Shown: piece by piece, positions 19,866 to 29,379 of the stretch
How positions within the stretch are numbered: position 1 is the stretch's first letter
How the letters are laid out: the number at the start of each line of letters is the position of its first letter
DNA from: Pseudophaeobacter leonis
GTDB taxonomy: Bacteria > Pseudomonadota > Alphaproteobacteria > Rhodobacterales > Rhodobacteraceae
Reading direction: 5' to 3'
DNA: 64,000 bases
Assembly: GCF_002087335.1 (NCBI RefSeq)
Contig: NZ_MWVJ01000060.1
Span: 97,335 to 161,334 of the forward strand
Program-made: the position numbers and the translations under genes
Notes under the pieces: model-generated
Database searches by the model: none
Seen by the model: only the letters and a program-made list of their open reading frames with translations
Told to the model about the DNA's origin: nothing

Positions 19866-19932
19866 GCCCCGCGTCAGCGGGGCCGGGCCCAACGCGGAAA
19901 GGGGATCTTTGATCCCCGCCTCCGGGGCGGGA
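19866..19932. repeat. Cluster of three GC-rich hairpins downstream of hisG
   Basis: Three stems follow one another: GCCCCGC-gtca-GCGGGGC (19866-19883), GGGGATC-ttt-GATCCCC (19901-19917) and CCCGCC-tccgg-GGCGGG (about 19916-19932). They lie in the 356-base gap between hisG and the convergent DUF1489 gene, where I see no gene. They may be an intergenic repeat element of the REP type or backup termination signals. Confidence 0.5.
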
Positions 19933-20052
19933 GAGCTGCCTTTTGTCCTGTGGATTGCGCCTGCTGGCTGGGACTGCGCCACGCGATGCAGCTCTCAGAC
20001 CCTAGCGGGTCTGTCTTTGGTCCCTGTGTCGCCAAAGGTGTCGTGAATGGCC

Positions 20053-20484
20053 TTAGAGCACGCCAATTTCTGCCAGGGCCTGGGACAATTCCAGTGGCAG
20101 CGGCTCTTCCGCCTCCCGTCCCTGGGGCATATCGGTGGGACTGTCTTCGGGCTTGAGGTAGCGCCAGCCCTGAAAGGGACGTTTTGGCGCGGTGTAGGTG
20201 CGGTGCAATTCGGGGTCCAGAATGATGGCGCAGCGGCGAATACCATCCTCGCCAATAACTTCATCCATGCGTACCACCCGTTGCCGACACTGGATTAGCC
20301 CCTTGATAACCCAATAGATTGAGCCACCTTGAACGATCTCAGGTTCTCGCTTTGGCCACATGCGGGTCACATGGCGTGGCAAGCCTTCGGGCAGCCGGGC
20401 GCGGTACTGTTCCTGCCAGGCCTGCAGGCCTTCAACGCTTTCCGTGCCTACAGACAGCTTCACCAGGTTCATGTAGTTATCCAC
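20053..20484 (-). CDS. DUF1489 family protein
   Basis: A 143-residue conserved alphaproteobacterial protein of unknown function. Recognisable family blocks are NLVKLSVGTESVEGLQAWQ, PRHVTRMWPKREPEI, GSIYWVIKGLIQCRQRV and RPFQGWRYLKPED. I chose the GTG at 20484, with a GGAG 5 bases upstream; an ATG four codons later (20472) is the alternative. The gene is divergent from nrdJ and convergent with hisG. A consensus DnaA-box-like TTATCCACA (20477-20485) overlaps the start codon, probably by chance. Confidence 0.82.
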   Translation of the reverse strand: MDNYMNLVKLSVGTESVEGLQAWQEQYRARLPEGLPRHVTRMWPKREPEIVQGGSIYWVIKGLIQCRQRVVRMDEVIGEDGIRRCAIILDPELHRTYTAPKRPFQGWRYLKPEDSPTDMPQGREAEEPLPLELSQALAEIGVL

Positions 20485-20512
20485 AGTTTCTCCACAGAGT
20501 CGTCCAGAGCCA

Positions 20513-20559
20513 TGTCTTGATATAGTGTTTCGGCCGTGGCTGCTAGCAAGATATTGTGG
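20513..20559 (+). promoter_or_regulatory. Predicted tandem NrdR boxes upstream of nrdJ
   Basis: Two 16-base sites, TGTCTTGATATAGTGT (20513-20528) and TAGCAAGATATTGTGG (20544-20559), each match 11 of 16 positions of the NrdR consensus ACACWATATATWGTGT as I remember it. They are 31 bases apart, the three-helical-turn spacing usual for NrdR pairs. They lie 117 bases upstream of the class II ribonucleotide reductase start. NrdR represses reductase genes when dATP/ATP levels are sufficient. Confidence 0.62.
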
Positions 20560-20675
20560 TACACTCGGTATTTATTTCTCAAGGATCAGCAATTTCGCCG
20601 TTGAGGATATCTCACAGCCTGTAGTATCGAAGCCGCCAGTCTGCACCAATACACGATCTATTAAGGAATCACTAT

Positions 20676-22973
20676 ATGAGCCGCTTTGCTGCCCCCATCG
20701 CCGCACAGATCTGGGATATGAAATACCGTTTCAAGCGTGCCGACGGGACTCCCATCGATGTGACCGTAGAGGACAGCTGGCGCCGCATTGCCCGTGATCT
20801 CGCCCGTGCAGAAGACAAGCCCGCCGTCTGGGAAGAGAAATTCTACCAGGCGCTGGAAGATTTCAAGTATCTTCCCGCAGGCCGCATTACCGCAGGGGCT
20901 GGCACTGCCCGCCAGGTTACGCTGTTCAACTGCTTTGTCATGGGCACAGTGCCCGACAGCATGTCCGGCATCTTTGACATGCTGAAGGAGGCTGCATTGA
21001 CCATGCAGCAGGGCGGCGGGATCGGCTATGATTTCTCCACCATTCGTCCGCGCGGCGCAGATGTCAAAGGTGTGGCTGCAGACGCGTCCGGGCCGCTCTC
21101 CTTTATGGATGTCTGGGACGCCATGTGCCGCACCATCATGTCCGCAGGCTCGCGTCGTGGCGCAATGATGGCGACCATGCGCTGTGATCACCCTGATGTC
21201 GAAGACTTTATCAGCGCCAAATCCGATTCCGCCCGTCTGCGCATGTTCAACATGTCGGTGCTGATCACCGACGCTTTTATGGAGGCGGTCAAGGCGGACG
21301 GCCCCTGGGAGCTGCAGTTCGACGGCAAGATCTACCACACGGTGCAGGCGCGTGATCTGTTGGAACAAGATCATGCAGGCCACCTATGAGTTTGCCGAGC
21401 CCGGCGTGATCTTTATCGACCGCATCAACAAGGCCAACAACCTCAGCTATATCGAGAACATCTGCGCCACCAACCCCTGTGGTGAGCAGCCGCTGCCGCC
21501 CTATGGTGCCTGCCTGCTTGGCTCGATCAACATGGCGCGTCTGGTTTCAAACCCGTTTGAGGCCAATGCCGAGCTGAACCAGGACGCGATGCAAGAGCTG
21601 GTCGCCACAGCCGTGCGCATGATGGACAATGTGGTGGATGTGTCCAAGTTTCCGCTGGAAGCGCAGGCGGCTGAGGCCAAGGCCAAGCGCCGTATCGGCC
21701 TGGGGGTCACCGGTCTGGCCGATGCCCTTTTGATGCTGGGTCTGGAATATGGCTCGGACGCGGCGGCGCGTCAAACCGACCGCTGGCTGCACGCGATCGC
21801 CCGCGCCGCCTATCTGGCGTCGGTGGATCTGGCAAAGGAAAAAGGCCCTTTCCGCTGTTCGATGCCGAAGCCTATCTGGCCTCGGGCAATATGATGAACA
21901 TGGACGAAGATGTGCGTGACGCCATCCGCGAGCATGGTATCCGCAACGCGCTGCTGACCTCAATCGCGCCCACAGGCACCATCAGCCTCTATGCGGGCAA
22001 CGTATCATCAGGCATCGAGCCGGTCTTTGCCTATGCCTATACGCGCAAGGTGCTGCAAAAAGACGGCAGCCGCACCGAAGAAGAAGTGGTCGACTACGCG
22101 GTGCAGATGTGGCGCGATAAATTTGGCGACAAGGCGCTGCCGGACTATTTTGTCAACGCCCAGACCCTGCCGCCCTCGGCGCATGTAAAGATGCAGGCCG
22201 CTGCACAGAAATGGATCGACAGCTCGATCTCCAAAACCATCAACTGCCCGGAAGACATCTCGTTTGATGACTTCAAGGATGTCTACATGCAGGCCTGGGA
22301 TCAGGGCTGCAAGGGCTGCACCACCTATCGCCCCAATGATGTGACCGGATCGGTTCTGTCGGTCTCTGAAAGCGCCGATACCGCACCTGGTGAGACAGCA
22401 AGCGCGCCGCATGAAAGCGACATGGGCGCGAATGGCGCCGAAGTTGTCTATATGTCCGAGCCGCTGGACCGTCCACAAAGCCTGGAAGGCCATACCTACA
22501 AGCTGAAATGGCCAGATTCTGAGCACGCAATCTATCTGACTATTAATGACATAATCATCAGCGACCACCGTCGCCCCTTTGAGGTCTTCATCAACTCTAA
22601 AAACATGGAACACTACGCCTGGACGCTGGCGTTGACCCGCATGATATCGGCTGTGTTCCGTCGTGGCGGCGATGTTTCCTTTGTGGTCGAGGAGCTGAAA
22701 GCGGTCTTTGATCCACGAGGCGGTGCTTGGGTGCAGGGCAAATACATACCCTCTATTTTGGCTGCCATTGGTGGCGTGATCGAGACTCATATGGTCAAGA
22801 CGGGCTTTCTGGAAGGGGAGGGGATGGCATTGAAATCCGACCCCAAAGCTGACGTGGTTGCCCTGAATGTTCCCCGCGGCAAGGCATGCCCTAGTTGTGG
22901 TCAGTTTGACATGCAGATGATTGAAGGTTGCATGACTTGCCGCAGCTGCGGCCATTCCAAATGTGGCGGGTGA
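20676..22973 (+). CDS. nrdJ: Adenosylcobalamin-dependent (class II) ribonucleotide reductase NrdJ (two frameshifts)
   Basis: Makes deoxyribonucleotides with B12 and no oxygen requirement. Seen in order: [29 protein letters not shown] with an active-site-region cysteine, [18 protein letters not shown], the [21 protein letters not shown] substrate region, and [17 protein letters not shown]. The C-terminal tail has paired cysteines ([17 protein letters not shown]) for re-reduction by thioredoxin. Two indels: an extra T at about 21360 (expected [15 protein letters not shown]) and a missing C at about 21850 (expected [15 protein letters not shown]). About 765 residues when repaired. Tandem NrdR-type boxes lie upstream. 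No other ribonucleotide reductase is seen in the window. Confidence 0.95.
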
Positions 22974-23467
22974 GATACTAAGCCCTTTTGTTGTCTTTGC
23001 GGGGATAGTTATGCCAAAACCCCCAGTTTTGTTTGCCACGAAACGGGATTAGTTTTGCCATAGGCATCTAACGTACTGAATTATAATGGTTTTGGTTGAA
23101 TGTGAAATTTTGGCCAAAACAGACCCAAAAGCGTGAACTGGCGGCGCAAAAGACATAAGGCATCAAGAATATTGCCGTGTCATTGCATCGCACACTGAGG
23201 CGACTGGGGTAAAGAGCCACAAATTTTGTGGCGTCGATACACTATATAACTCCATCCGCAGCCCTCTCACCTGATTTCCAGATCTTGCGCGGGCCCCCTT
23301 GGGAGGCCGCGAAGATCCGGAAACTCTGGTGAGGCCGAACCAAAACAAACATCAACAAATGCCAGACCGATAGACAATGCTGCTGCTACAGCGTGTCTGG
23401 CCAGATTGCCCTTTGAAGGGAGGATACAGGCTTCTTGAGCTGCCGATTGGCGCAGCATTTTTCGGGA
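22974..23467. other. Gene-poor stretch after nrdJ, left edge of the accessory island
   Basis: About 490 bases with no convincing gene and visibly more A/T than the flanks. It holds a small hairpin CAAAAC-ccccca-GTTTTG (23015-23031) that may end nrdJ transcription, and a perfect 12-base palindrome TTTTGGCCAAAA (23108-23119). No tRNA or attachment site was recognised. Confidence 0.4.
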
Positions 23468-24039
23468 TGACACCGATGACTTTCTACAGAACCTTCTCTA
23501 CCAAACAGCCTTGCGCTAACCTCGTGCATGTCCGCCGGTTTCTCCGGGATCATGGGACCGCTTTGGCTCTGGCTGCGCACAGGCTTGGTGGCCCAGCGGC
23601 CAGTGCCCGCGTGTTCCTGCTCTGTGAAGCTGTCCGGCACACGCGGCGGTTAACACAGGCTCAAAGCAGCCAACTTGTGGACTTTCACCAGTTGCTGACG
23701 CTGGAGCACGTCAGCGATCCGGACCGTATTGAGTGCGATCTCTTTGCTCAGATTAATCCTACTTCTAAATTTGTCGATGAGTGCTGTGTGTTGTCCGAAA
23801 AGCTCGAATCCTTGTTGCGGCAGATCGCTGAGAATGAACCCACAAGTGACATTCTTTGCCAACCGCTGCAGTCGCTCGCACAAGTGAAGATTATCGAAAC
23901 TAAATCAATTACTTGCAGGTGGCCCGCAACCAGTCACAGAAATTGCACTGCATTTGCAAATTTTTGTTTTTTCCGGTTCTGGCACCTGCAAACGAGCCGC
24001 ATTCTGGCTTCAACGACAACATTGGCCAGTTTCCAGTAG
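23468..24039 (+). CDS. Hypothetical protein
   Basis: An open frame of about 190 residues that I do not recognise. The first 140 residues look coding: MTFYRTFSTKQPCANLVHVRRFLRDHG, a helical arginine-rich LRDHGTALALAAHRLGG stretch, then DPDRIECDLFAQINPTSKFVDECCVLSEKLESLLRQI. The last 35 residues lose this character, so a frameshift or truncation near 23900 is likely. The start could be 23468 or 23477, and the frame also extends up to 23377; no clear ribosome-binding site decides this. It stands alone at the edge of the island. Treat the coding call as moderate. Confidence 0.5.
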
Positions 24040-24431
24040 CGCGAAGAAAAAAATTTGGCGGGACTGATTTTTATCTCACGGCACGTGTACTGGTGAGAAG
24101 AGTACTGGTTTGTTGGCTCTGCAAAAGGCCCTCCAAATACCACAACAACATCCATTGCGGATTTCAAGCCTCAATTGACCAAGCGATGACTCGCAAACAT
24201 CGGGTTCTGCAAGGAAGAGTAGCAGCCCGGGGGCTACGTAACCAACGGCCCGTTCCCGAAATTGGCGATGCCTTAAAGCTCTGCGGTGCCGCGACCTGAA
24301 AGCGGTCATGTGGAAGCGATGCGGGCGTTTCCGCCAATCGTTTCGTCGTTGCCTCGATTTCCTGCGTGGCACTGTCCCTTGGCGCACTCGTGCGCTGCGG
24401 GATTTTCCTGGATCAAAGCCATTCCCGCGAG
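24040..24431. other. Gene-poor stretch inside the accessory island
   Basis: About 390 bases of mixed, lower-GC sequence between the hypothetical gene and the convergent ClpP-like gene. I see no coding pattern, no clear terminator and no repeat in it. Confidence 0.4.
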
Positions 24432-25676
24432 CTATCTCTTGAACGCGCTAATCACCCCCGCTGTAGGCCGTTGGCGCTCGACGCCAGATTTGGGCCAGCA
24501 CCATGATCTGTTTTGAACGTATGACACAGCGTTGCACTGCTCAGATTTCATGCAAATGGCCTTGCACTGTGCAAAGCTGACATCGCGTATGCCGTCAGTC
24601 GTAAGATCTGCCCCTGGGTAGTCTGTGGCGTGCTGATCGATCATTGGCCGGACCGCGATCTGGTTCTGCATCGGGCAACTGCGGATCAATTCGTTCAGCA
24701 GTCCGTCTCGGATGATCTGCTGGAATCCGAAGAACAAATCTCCGCCCGACGAGACAATCCTCGCGCCGAATTTCTCGGCTCTCATCGCGGCCTGTGCAAT
24801 GCTGGAGGGCATATCAAATAAGACTTTGCCGCGCATATCTGACCGGTCGATGACCTCCCAGCGGTCTCCTGGGTACCATGCATCATCGATCCCCAGATCG
24901 AATGTGCCGTAGGCTGCGAGTTCAGGCTCATGCAGATCCGCCACTCCCGCAACCCCGGTTTTCGTGCAGAAAAGTGTCAGGAAACTGTCTCCGGTGATCG
25001 CAACCTGCTTCATGCGCAGTGCAACCTTGCCGTTCAGGTTGATGTAGGAGGCTTGCTCGTCGTAGATGCCGTTGGTGACGACGCGCCATTTTTCCAAATC
25101 AATCCGCGATACCCAGAGTATGTCATTGTGATCGATTAGGGACACCGTCTCAAACAGATCCGGTTCCACCCGGTGGCTCCGGATGTATTCGGAGAGAATT
25201 CCAGAGACCGCTTGACCGATTGCAGCACCTTCATTGCCATCAAGATCCGTTTCCGTGAAGCCGAACCGATGGACACCGATACGCGCATCGTTCGAGATAT
25301 AGCGGTAATCGGCAGCAATATACGCGTATACGCAGGCGCTTGCACATATCGCATCCGGCATATCTGAAGCGCCCACCTGAGCGGAAACGATTGCAGGGAT
25401 GTCGGCGATGTAGTCGCCCATCCTGAGGCTTTCCATCAGAGAACCGCCAGGGCTGTCAAACATAAAGAGGACGTCCCTGACATCTGAAACATCAGCTCCT
25501 TCGATCGTATTCTTCAGCTTCTCGGTGTCGCCTGTCTGGATTTCGCCAGTGGCCGTGATGTGCAGGGTTGGCGGTCGGATGGGCCGTAGATCAAGCCTCT
25601 CTATTGAGAACTCCATGGCCCACGAAGAAACCGGCGCGATCAGGCTAACGCAGAAAATTATTAGGCGAAAGTACAT
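24432..25676 (-). CDS. Secreted ClpP/SppA-like serine protease-fold protein with C-terminal PAN-like domain
   Basis: A 413-residue exported protein. Residues 1-20 (MYFRLIIFCVSLIAPVSSWA) form a signal peptide. The ClpP/crotonase-like domain has FDSPGGSLMESLRMGDYI (about 73-90), a candidate nucleophile serine in ICASACVYAYIAA (Ser113) and a candidate histidine in ARIGVHRFGF (His136). The C-terminal 60 residues are cysteine-rich (QCKAICMKSEQCNAVSY, SWCWPKSG) and resemble a PAN/apple domain used in binding proteins or sugars. The start at 25676 has a weak AGGGA site; upstream in-frame codons lack a signal peptide context. Enzyme activity and target are not known. It is monocistronic by context. 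Confidence 0.75.
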   Translation of the reverse strand: MYFRLIIFCVSLIAPVSSWAMEFSIERLDLRPIRPPTLHITATGEIQTGDTEKLKNTIEGADVSDVRDVLFMFDSPGGSLMESLRMGDYIADIPAIVSAQVGASDMPDAICASACVYAYIAADYRYISNDARIGVHRFGFTETDLDGNEGAAIGQAVSGILSEYIRSHRVEPDLFETVSLIDHNDILWVSRIDLEKWRVVTNGIYDEQASYINLNGKVALRMKQVAITGDSFLTLFCTKTGVAGVADLHEPELAAYGTFDLGIDDAWYPGDRWEVIDRSDMRGKVLFDMPSSIAQAAMRAEKFGARIVSSGGDLFFGFQQIIRDGLLNELIRSCPMQNQIAVRPMIDQHATDYPGADLTTDGIRDVSFAQCKAICMKSEQCNAVSYVQNRSWCWPKSGVERQRPTAGVISAFKR

Positions 25677-25900
25677 CGGGTCCCTTTTCGAGAGTGGGAG
25701 AGGCCATGGGAGCCTGTGAGGAATGTCATGACACTTCAAGAACATTTGTAGAAATATGGTTATGGGCCCATCGGCTGACGTGAGCGACGAGAAGTTAATA
25801 TCGGCCCGCAGAATATATTCGCAGCTTGGACGCATGCCGCGCTGCAGCTTTCTCATTGCTGCTACTCATGCAATGCGTGGCATTTAGACAGTTTGGCCGT

Positions 25901-25981
25901 TAGTCTTTGGAAAGACTACACTTCGAGACGGACTTCAAGTTGAAGCAACCTCCTGATGGGTAGGATCGAGTTGGCGCCAAC
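25901..25981. other. Two perfect dyads downstream of the HNH gene
   Basis: TAGTCTTT-GG-AAAGACTA (25901-25918) and GTTGGCGCCAAC (25970-25981) lie in the 307-base gap between the HNH gene stop and the ClpP-like gene start. They could be part of the ClpP-like gene's promoter or 3' structures of the HNH transcript. No T-tract follows, so a terminator call is not supported. Confidence 0.4.
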
Positions 25982-25983
25982 AT

Positions 25984-26892
25984 CTAATACAAGAGTTGCG
26001 CCAATTCATTTTCGAATGCGTCGAGATGCGCGCTGAGCATAGTCGAGAACGCGTGCTTTGGGTCTTCATACCGTTTGCGTAAAGCGACAATGTGCTCTGT
26101 TAAACGGTTAATCAATTGCGCGCGCCGTTCACCATCCGCAGCCATCGCGTCCTCGGCATTCATCCGCAGGAGTTGCAAGTGAAGATCCAAGTCCTGCCTC
26201 ATCTCAAGGCGAGCCTGGACAAGACCAATCCTGTTTAGAGCATAAATGTCGATCGACATTTCTGCACAAGGATAGTCTGATTGCATACCTTGCGGCGATG
26301 CCAGCACCACTGAAATCTCTGCGTTCGGCCAGACAAAAAACTGACTTGGATCTGTCCTCGTAGGGTCGATAAGGAGCGGCTTTTCAAGTTGTTCCAAATC
26401 TTCATTAGGCTCGGCCCATACTTCGTCAAACGTTGGGAACGCATTCTGTTTCCCACCGGGCTCAGCATTATCAAGATTGGCGTGCGCCACTTCCAGTTCG
26501 TCAGGAGACATGTCGTAATCAGCAGACACTTGGCGGCGTCGACGATTGCAATCGATACAAGAAGGCAAAAGGTTCGTCCAAGACGCAGCCAGCCACCAAT
26601 AGCCACGATGCCCTGGAACTTCCTCGATCCCTCCTTTGGGACGATAGTGTTCAACGTCAACGGGCTGACTGCCTTCATATCGGATTTCGCAGTAAGCACA
26701 TTTGCCATGGAAAAGGGTTCGCAAAGCGTCTTTCACGTCGTCGTTCTTATAAGCTTTGAAACTGTAAGAATTCTTGGGTTCCGGAACTTGTGCATAGTGT
26801 GCTTCCGCTCGAACGCGCTCGCGCGCGCCATCAGAGGCGTCAACAGCCAGACTTGCCGGCTCACCAACCAGAGATCTGTCCACGTAGCGCAT
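25984..26892 (-). CDS. HNH nuclease, PtuB-like / TIGR02646-like
   Basis: A 302-residue protein with a zinc-finger HNH core. Visible motifs are KCAYCE (Cys65, Cys68), DVEHYRPKGG (Glu81-His82), a WW-LAASWTNLLPSC block and CIDCN (Cys112, Cys115, Asn116). This set is that of PtuB-type nucleases that partner ATPases in Septu defence and some retrons. The N-terminus MRYVDRS matches the start MRFVERN of the fusion protein encoded upstream. The ATG abuts the TAG of the ATPase gene with zero bases between, with GGAGGAG overlapping the end of that gene, so the two are translationally coupled. The remaining C-terminal half is helical and not recognised. Confidence 0.82.
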   Translation of the reverse strand: MRYVDRSLVGEPASLAVDASDGARERVRAEAHYAQVPEPKNSYSFKAYKNDDVKDALRTLFHGKCAYCEIRYEGSQPVDVEHYRPKGGIEEVPGHRGYWWLAASWTNLLPSCIDCNRRRRQVSADYDMSPDELEVAHANLDNAEPGGKQNAFPTFDEVWAEPNEDLEQLEKPLLIDPTRTDPSQFFVWPNAEISVVLASPQGMQSDYPCAEMSIDIYALNRIGLVQARLEMRQDLDLHLQLLRMNAEDAMAADGERRAQLINRLTEHIVALRKRYEDPKHAFSTMLSAHLDAFENELAQLLY

Positions 26893-29108
26893 CTACTCCT
26901 CCAACGGCTGTCGCAAAGCGCGTAGCATAGCTTCGACCACCTCCAGCCGCGCACTGCTCCGTTCGACCAATGAAAGATCGTGCCGTTCTTTTAAGAAGCG
27001 CTCAAGGGCCTCCTGGGCGAGTTGGTCCGCAGCCGTCTCGCCGAGCACCAGCGTTTCGCGCAGTGTGGCACCCAGACGCGTGGTGCGTTCATCCGCATCT
27101 TGGTCACCTGCCCGTGCACGTGAAAGCGCAGCCACATAGGCTGTGAGCTGAGCTTCTGTCTCCGGATCGGCTGTGCTGTTTAACCCAAAGTAGTCGGACG
27201 TGAGAATCTGCTCGACCCTCATGCCGCTGATGTCGGGCAGATCCGTCAGCTTATAGATATGCTGGTTTCTGTCTTTGGCGAGTACGACGACCTCGCCTTG
27301 CTCCATACCACGTAGGCAGAGCGGGTCGTGAGTCGTCGCTATGAATGTCACCCTCGGCATAGCCTTCCGGAGCGCCCTCATGACCCGCATTTTCCAGCGG
27401 GGGTGAAGGTGGGTCTCAATTTCGTCTATGAGGACCACGCCACGCGCGTCCTCCAGATCCGGTTGCGTATGTAGGAGTTCTCGCATCATGTCGACAGACA
27501 TGGCGAAGAGCGACCGGTACCCTTCACTTAGCCGCCTGACAGGCTCAAGATGGCCCCGCACCGAGACACAGACCCCCATGGCCTCGTCGAGAACCAATTC
27601 ATCACCATCCCGCAACGCCAGAATTTCACGCAACCCACGCGCGACTGCTTTGAAGCGAATTTCATCATCTTTTGCGATGTCTCTTAGCCACGACGTAGGA
27701 TCAGCCAAGGGCACAGCTGGACGGAACAAGCTCTCGATACGTGCGGATCGCTTGTGATGCCATTTAGTTTTGACATCCGAAAATCGTCTCGGACCGTAAG
27801 CGATGACCACCCCAACCGCGGACCGCCCACCTTCCAGTTGCCTACGCAAAGGATCGATCTTCAAAACTGCGGAGTTGGACCGATCGTAGAAACTGAGCTC
27901 GACGGTTGCGGTGTCCGGCTCAACTAACTCCTGACGTTCGCGCCCCTTCCGCCGCAAGAGATCTTCTGCTGGGACCATGCCGTCGGCGTCCGATTCTCCC
28001 AGCAGCGACAAGGCGATAGCTTCAAGGACTGTTGTCTTTCCGACAGCGTTCTCGCCGAGCAACATGAGCGCCCCCGCAGAACCCTTCCCTGGACGCAACG
28101 CGGGCATCTTTATCGTTAACTCGTCGATGCCCTTGAAATCGGATATCTTGATCTCACGTATTAAGGTCTGGCGCGCAGGTTCCGCGATAAACTCAGTATC
28201 GCGTAAAAAACGCTGCCTCGTGGAGGGATCGGGCAGGCTCACGGGAACGACAGCCCTCTCGGCTCTACCTTCTTCATAGAGTAGCCCTTCAATAGCCCTA
28301 TTGAGAGTGGCTGCCTCAACATTCTGTAAGGAGGCCAACACGCCACCGAACACCGGCCCATTCCTGCTCCAGTTCGGGCGACGTCCCGTTAGCTCCTCAA
28401 TGATCAACGCAACGTATTGAACCTTCGCACCGGAATATGGTGCGTCTTGCGAGATCGCCGCTTTCAACTTATCGCCGTCAACGCCGTTTCGGAACGTAAA
28501 ATTCAAGTGTTCAATTGCTTCGTGACGGTCCCAGACAAGAGTATCACGGTTCAAGTCGAACAAGTCGATGGTGGCATGTCCATGCCCGGATCGCGACGCA
28601 TAGGAGCCGTCCGGCCTGATCCGGATATGCAGGCGCGGATTGTCGTGGCAGGGGTCGAGAAGCGCTGGCCTTTCGGACAATCTCGTCTCGTTGACCGTCG
28701 CGAACGGCCTGCCGCGTTGACCGTCTACGGGGAAGCGAGCACCCTTTAGCGAGTTGCACGCCGGGCACACGAGGTAGAGGTTCTCCCAGTCATACGTCAG
28801 CCAAGCGTAATGACCATAATCGATCAGTCTCTCGTCTGAGACGCGTATCGGGCGAAAGTCTGATCGATCCCCGCCTCGCCGAGGGAAACGTTAGTCTCAC
28901 AGTAGGCGCATTTTTCAAAGAACAGACCTCCTAACGCCTTTCGAACAGCGTCGTTGAATACGAGGTTTTCCTCAAATGGACTGCGTCGTTGCCCGCGTTC
29001 GTCTTGTGGTCTGTCGAGGTACCGGTGGACGTCGCGAACCGCCCGGCGCACATCTTCTGAAACGAGTGCATTCGGGATGGAGGTACTGTTTCTCTCGACA
29101 AAACGCAT
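26893..29108 (-). CDS. HNH-AAA ATPase fusion, candidate defence effector (frameshift in the HNH motif)
   Basis: About 738 residues when repaired. Residues 1-140 are a second HNH domain: MRFVERN, EKCAYCE (Cys67, Cys70), expected DHFRP, and DWENLYLVCPACN. The rest is an SMC/RecF-like AAA ATPase: Walker A LGENAVGKTT, an ABC-signature-like LSEGYRSLFA, Walker B VVLIDEIETHLHP and TTHDP. Near 28859-28862 two extra bases break the frame exactly at the catalytic Asp-His; removing them restores IDHFRPIRVSDERLIDYGHYAW. The ATG at 29108 has GGAG 6 bases upstream. It resembles PtuA but with a fused nuclease. DNA targeting is inferred, not shown. Confidence 0.8.
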
Positions 29109-29379
29109 CTGTAGCTCCAGAATTCAAAGACCGACATCATGGAGAATGTCAGCTTCGAGATGCTTGGGCAAACCCATAAGTTCGTTTATCCCGTTTCAGA
29201 AAACAACGCTGAGTAGGCGTGTTCGTTCTCTCGCCGAAAGTCTATAAAATTCAAGAAAATTCCTCTACACTGTCACGCATGAAAGTGACTGGCGAGCTGC
29301 CTCAAATAAATCGTGCGCGATTTGCATTCTGGCTTTTACCGACTGTCGAAATGCAGGCAGATTATTGACGAATGGAGAT

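Noticed and set aside
20477..20485. A DnaA box (TTATCCACA) as part of an origin
   Set aside because: Only one exact copy was found, overlapping the start codon of the DUF1489 gene; no cluster or AT-rich unwinding region is present.
20485..20675. A cobalamin riboswitch ahead of the B12-dependent reductase nrdJ
   Set aside because: The leader has only a loose resemblance to the B12 box near 20628-20645, and the 190 bases do not show the expected multi-stem fold.
23270..23345. A tRNA or attachment site at the left edge of the island
   Set aside because: GC-rich arms are present but no cloverleaf, T-loop consensus or matching repeat at the right edge could be found.
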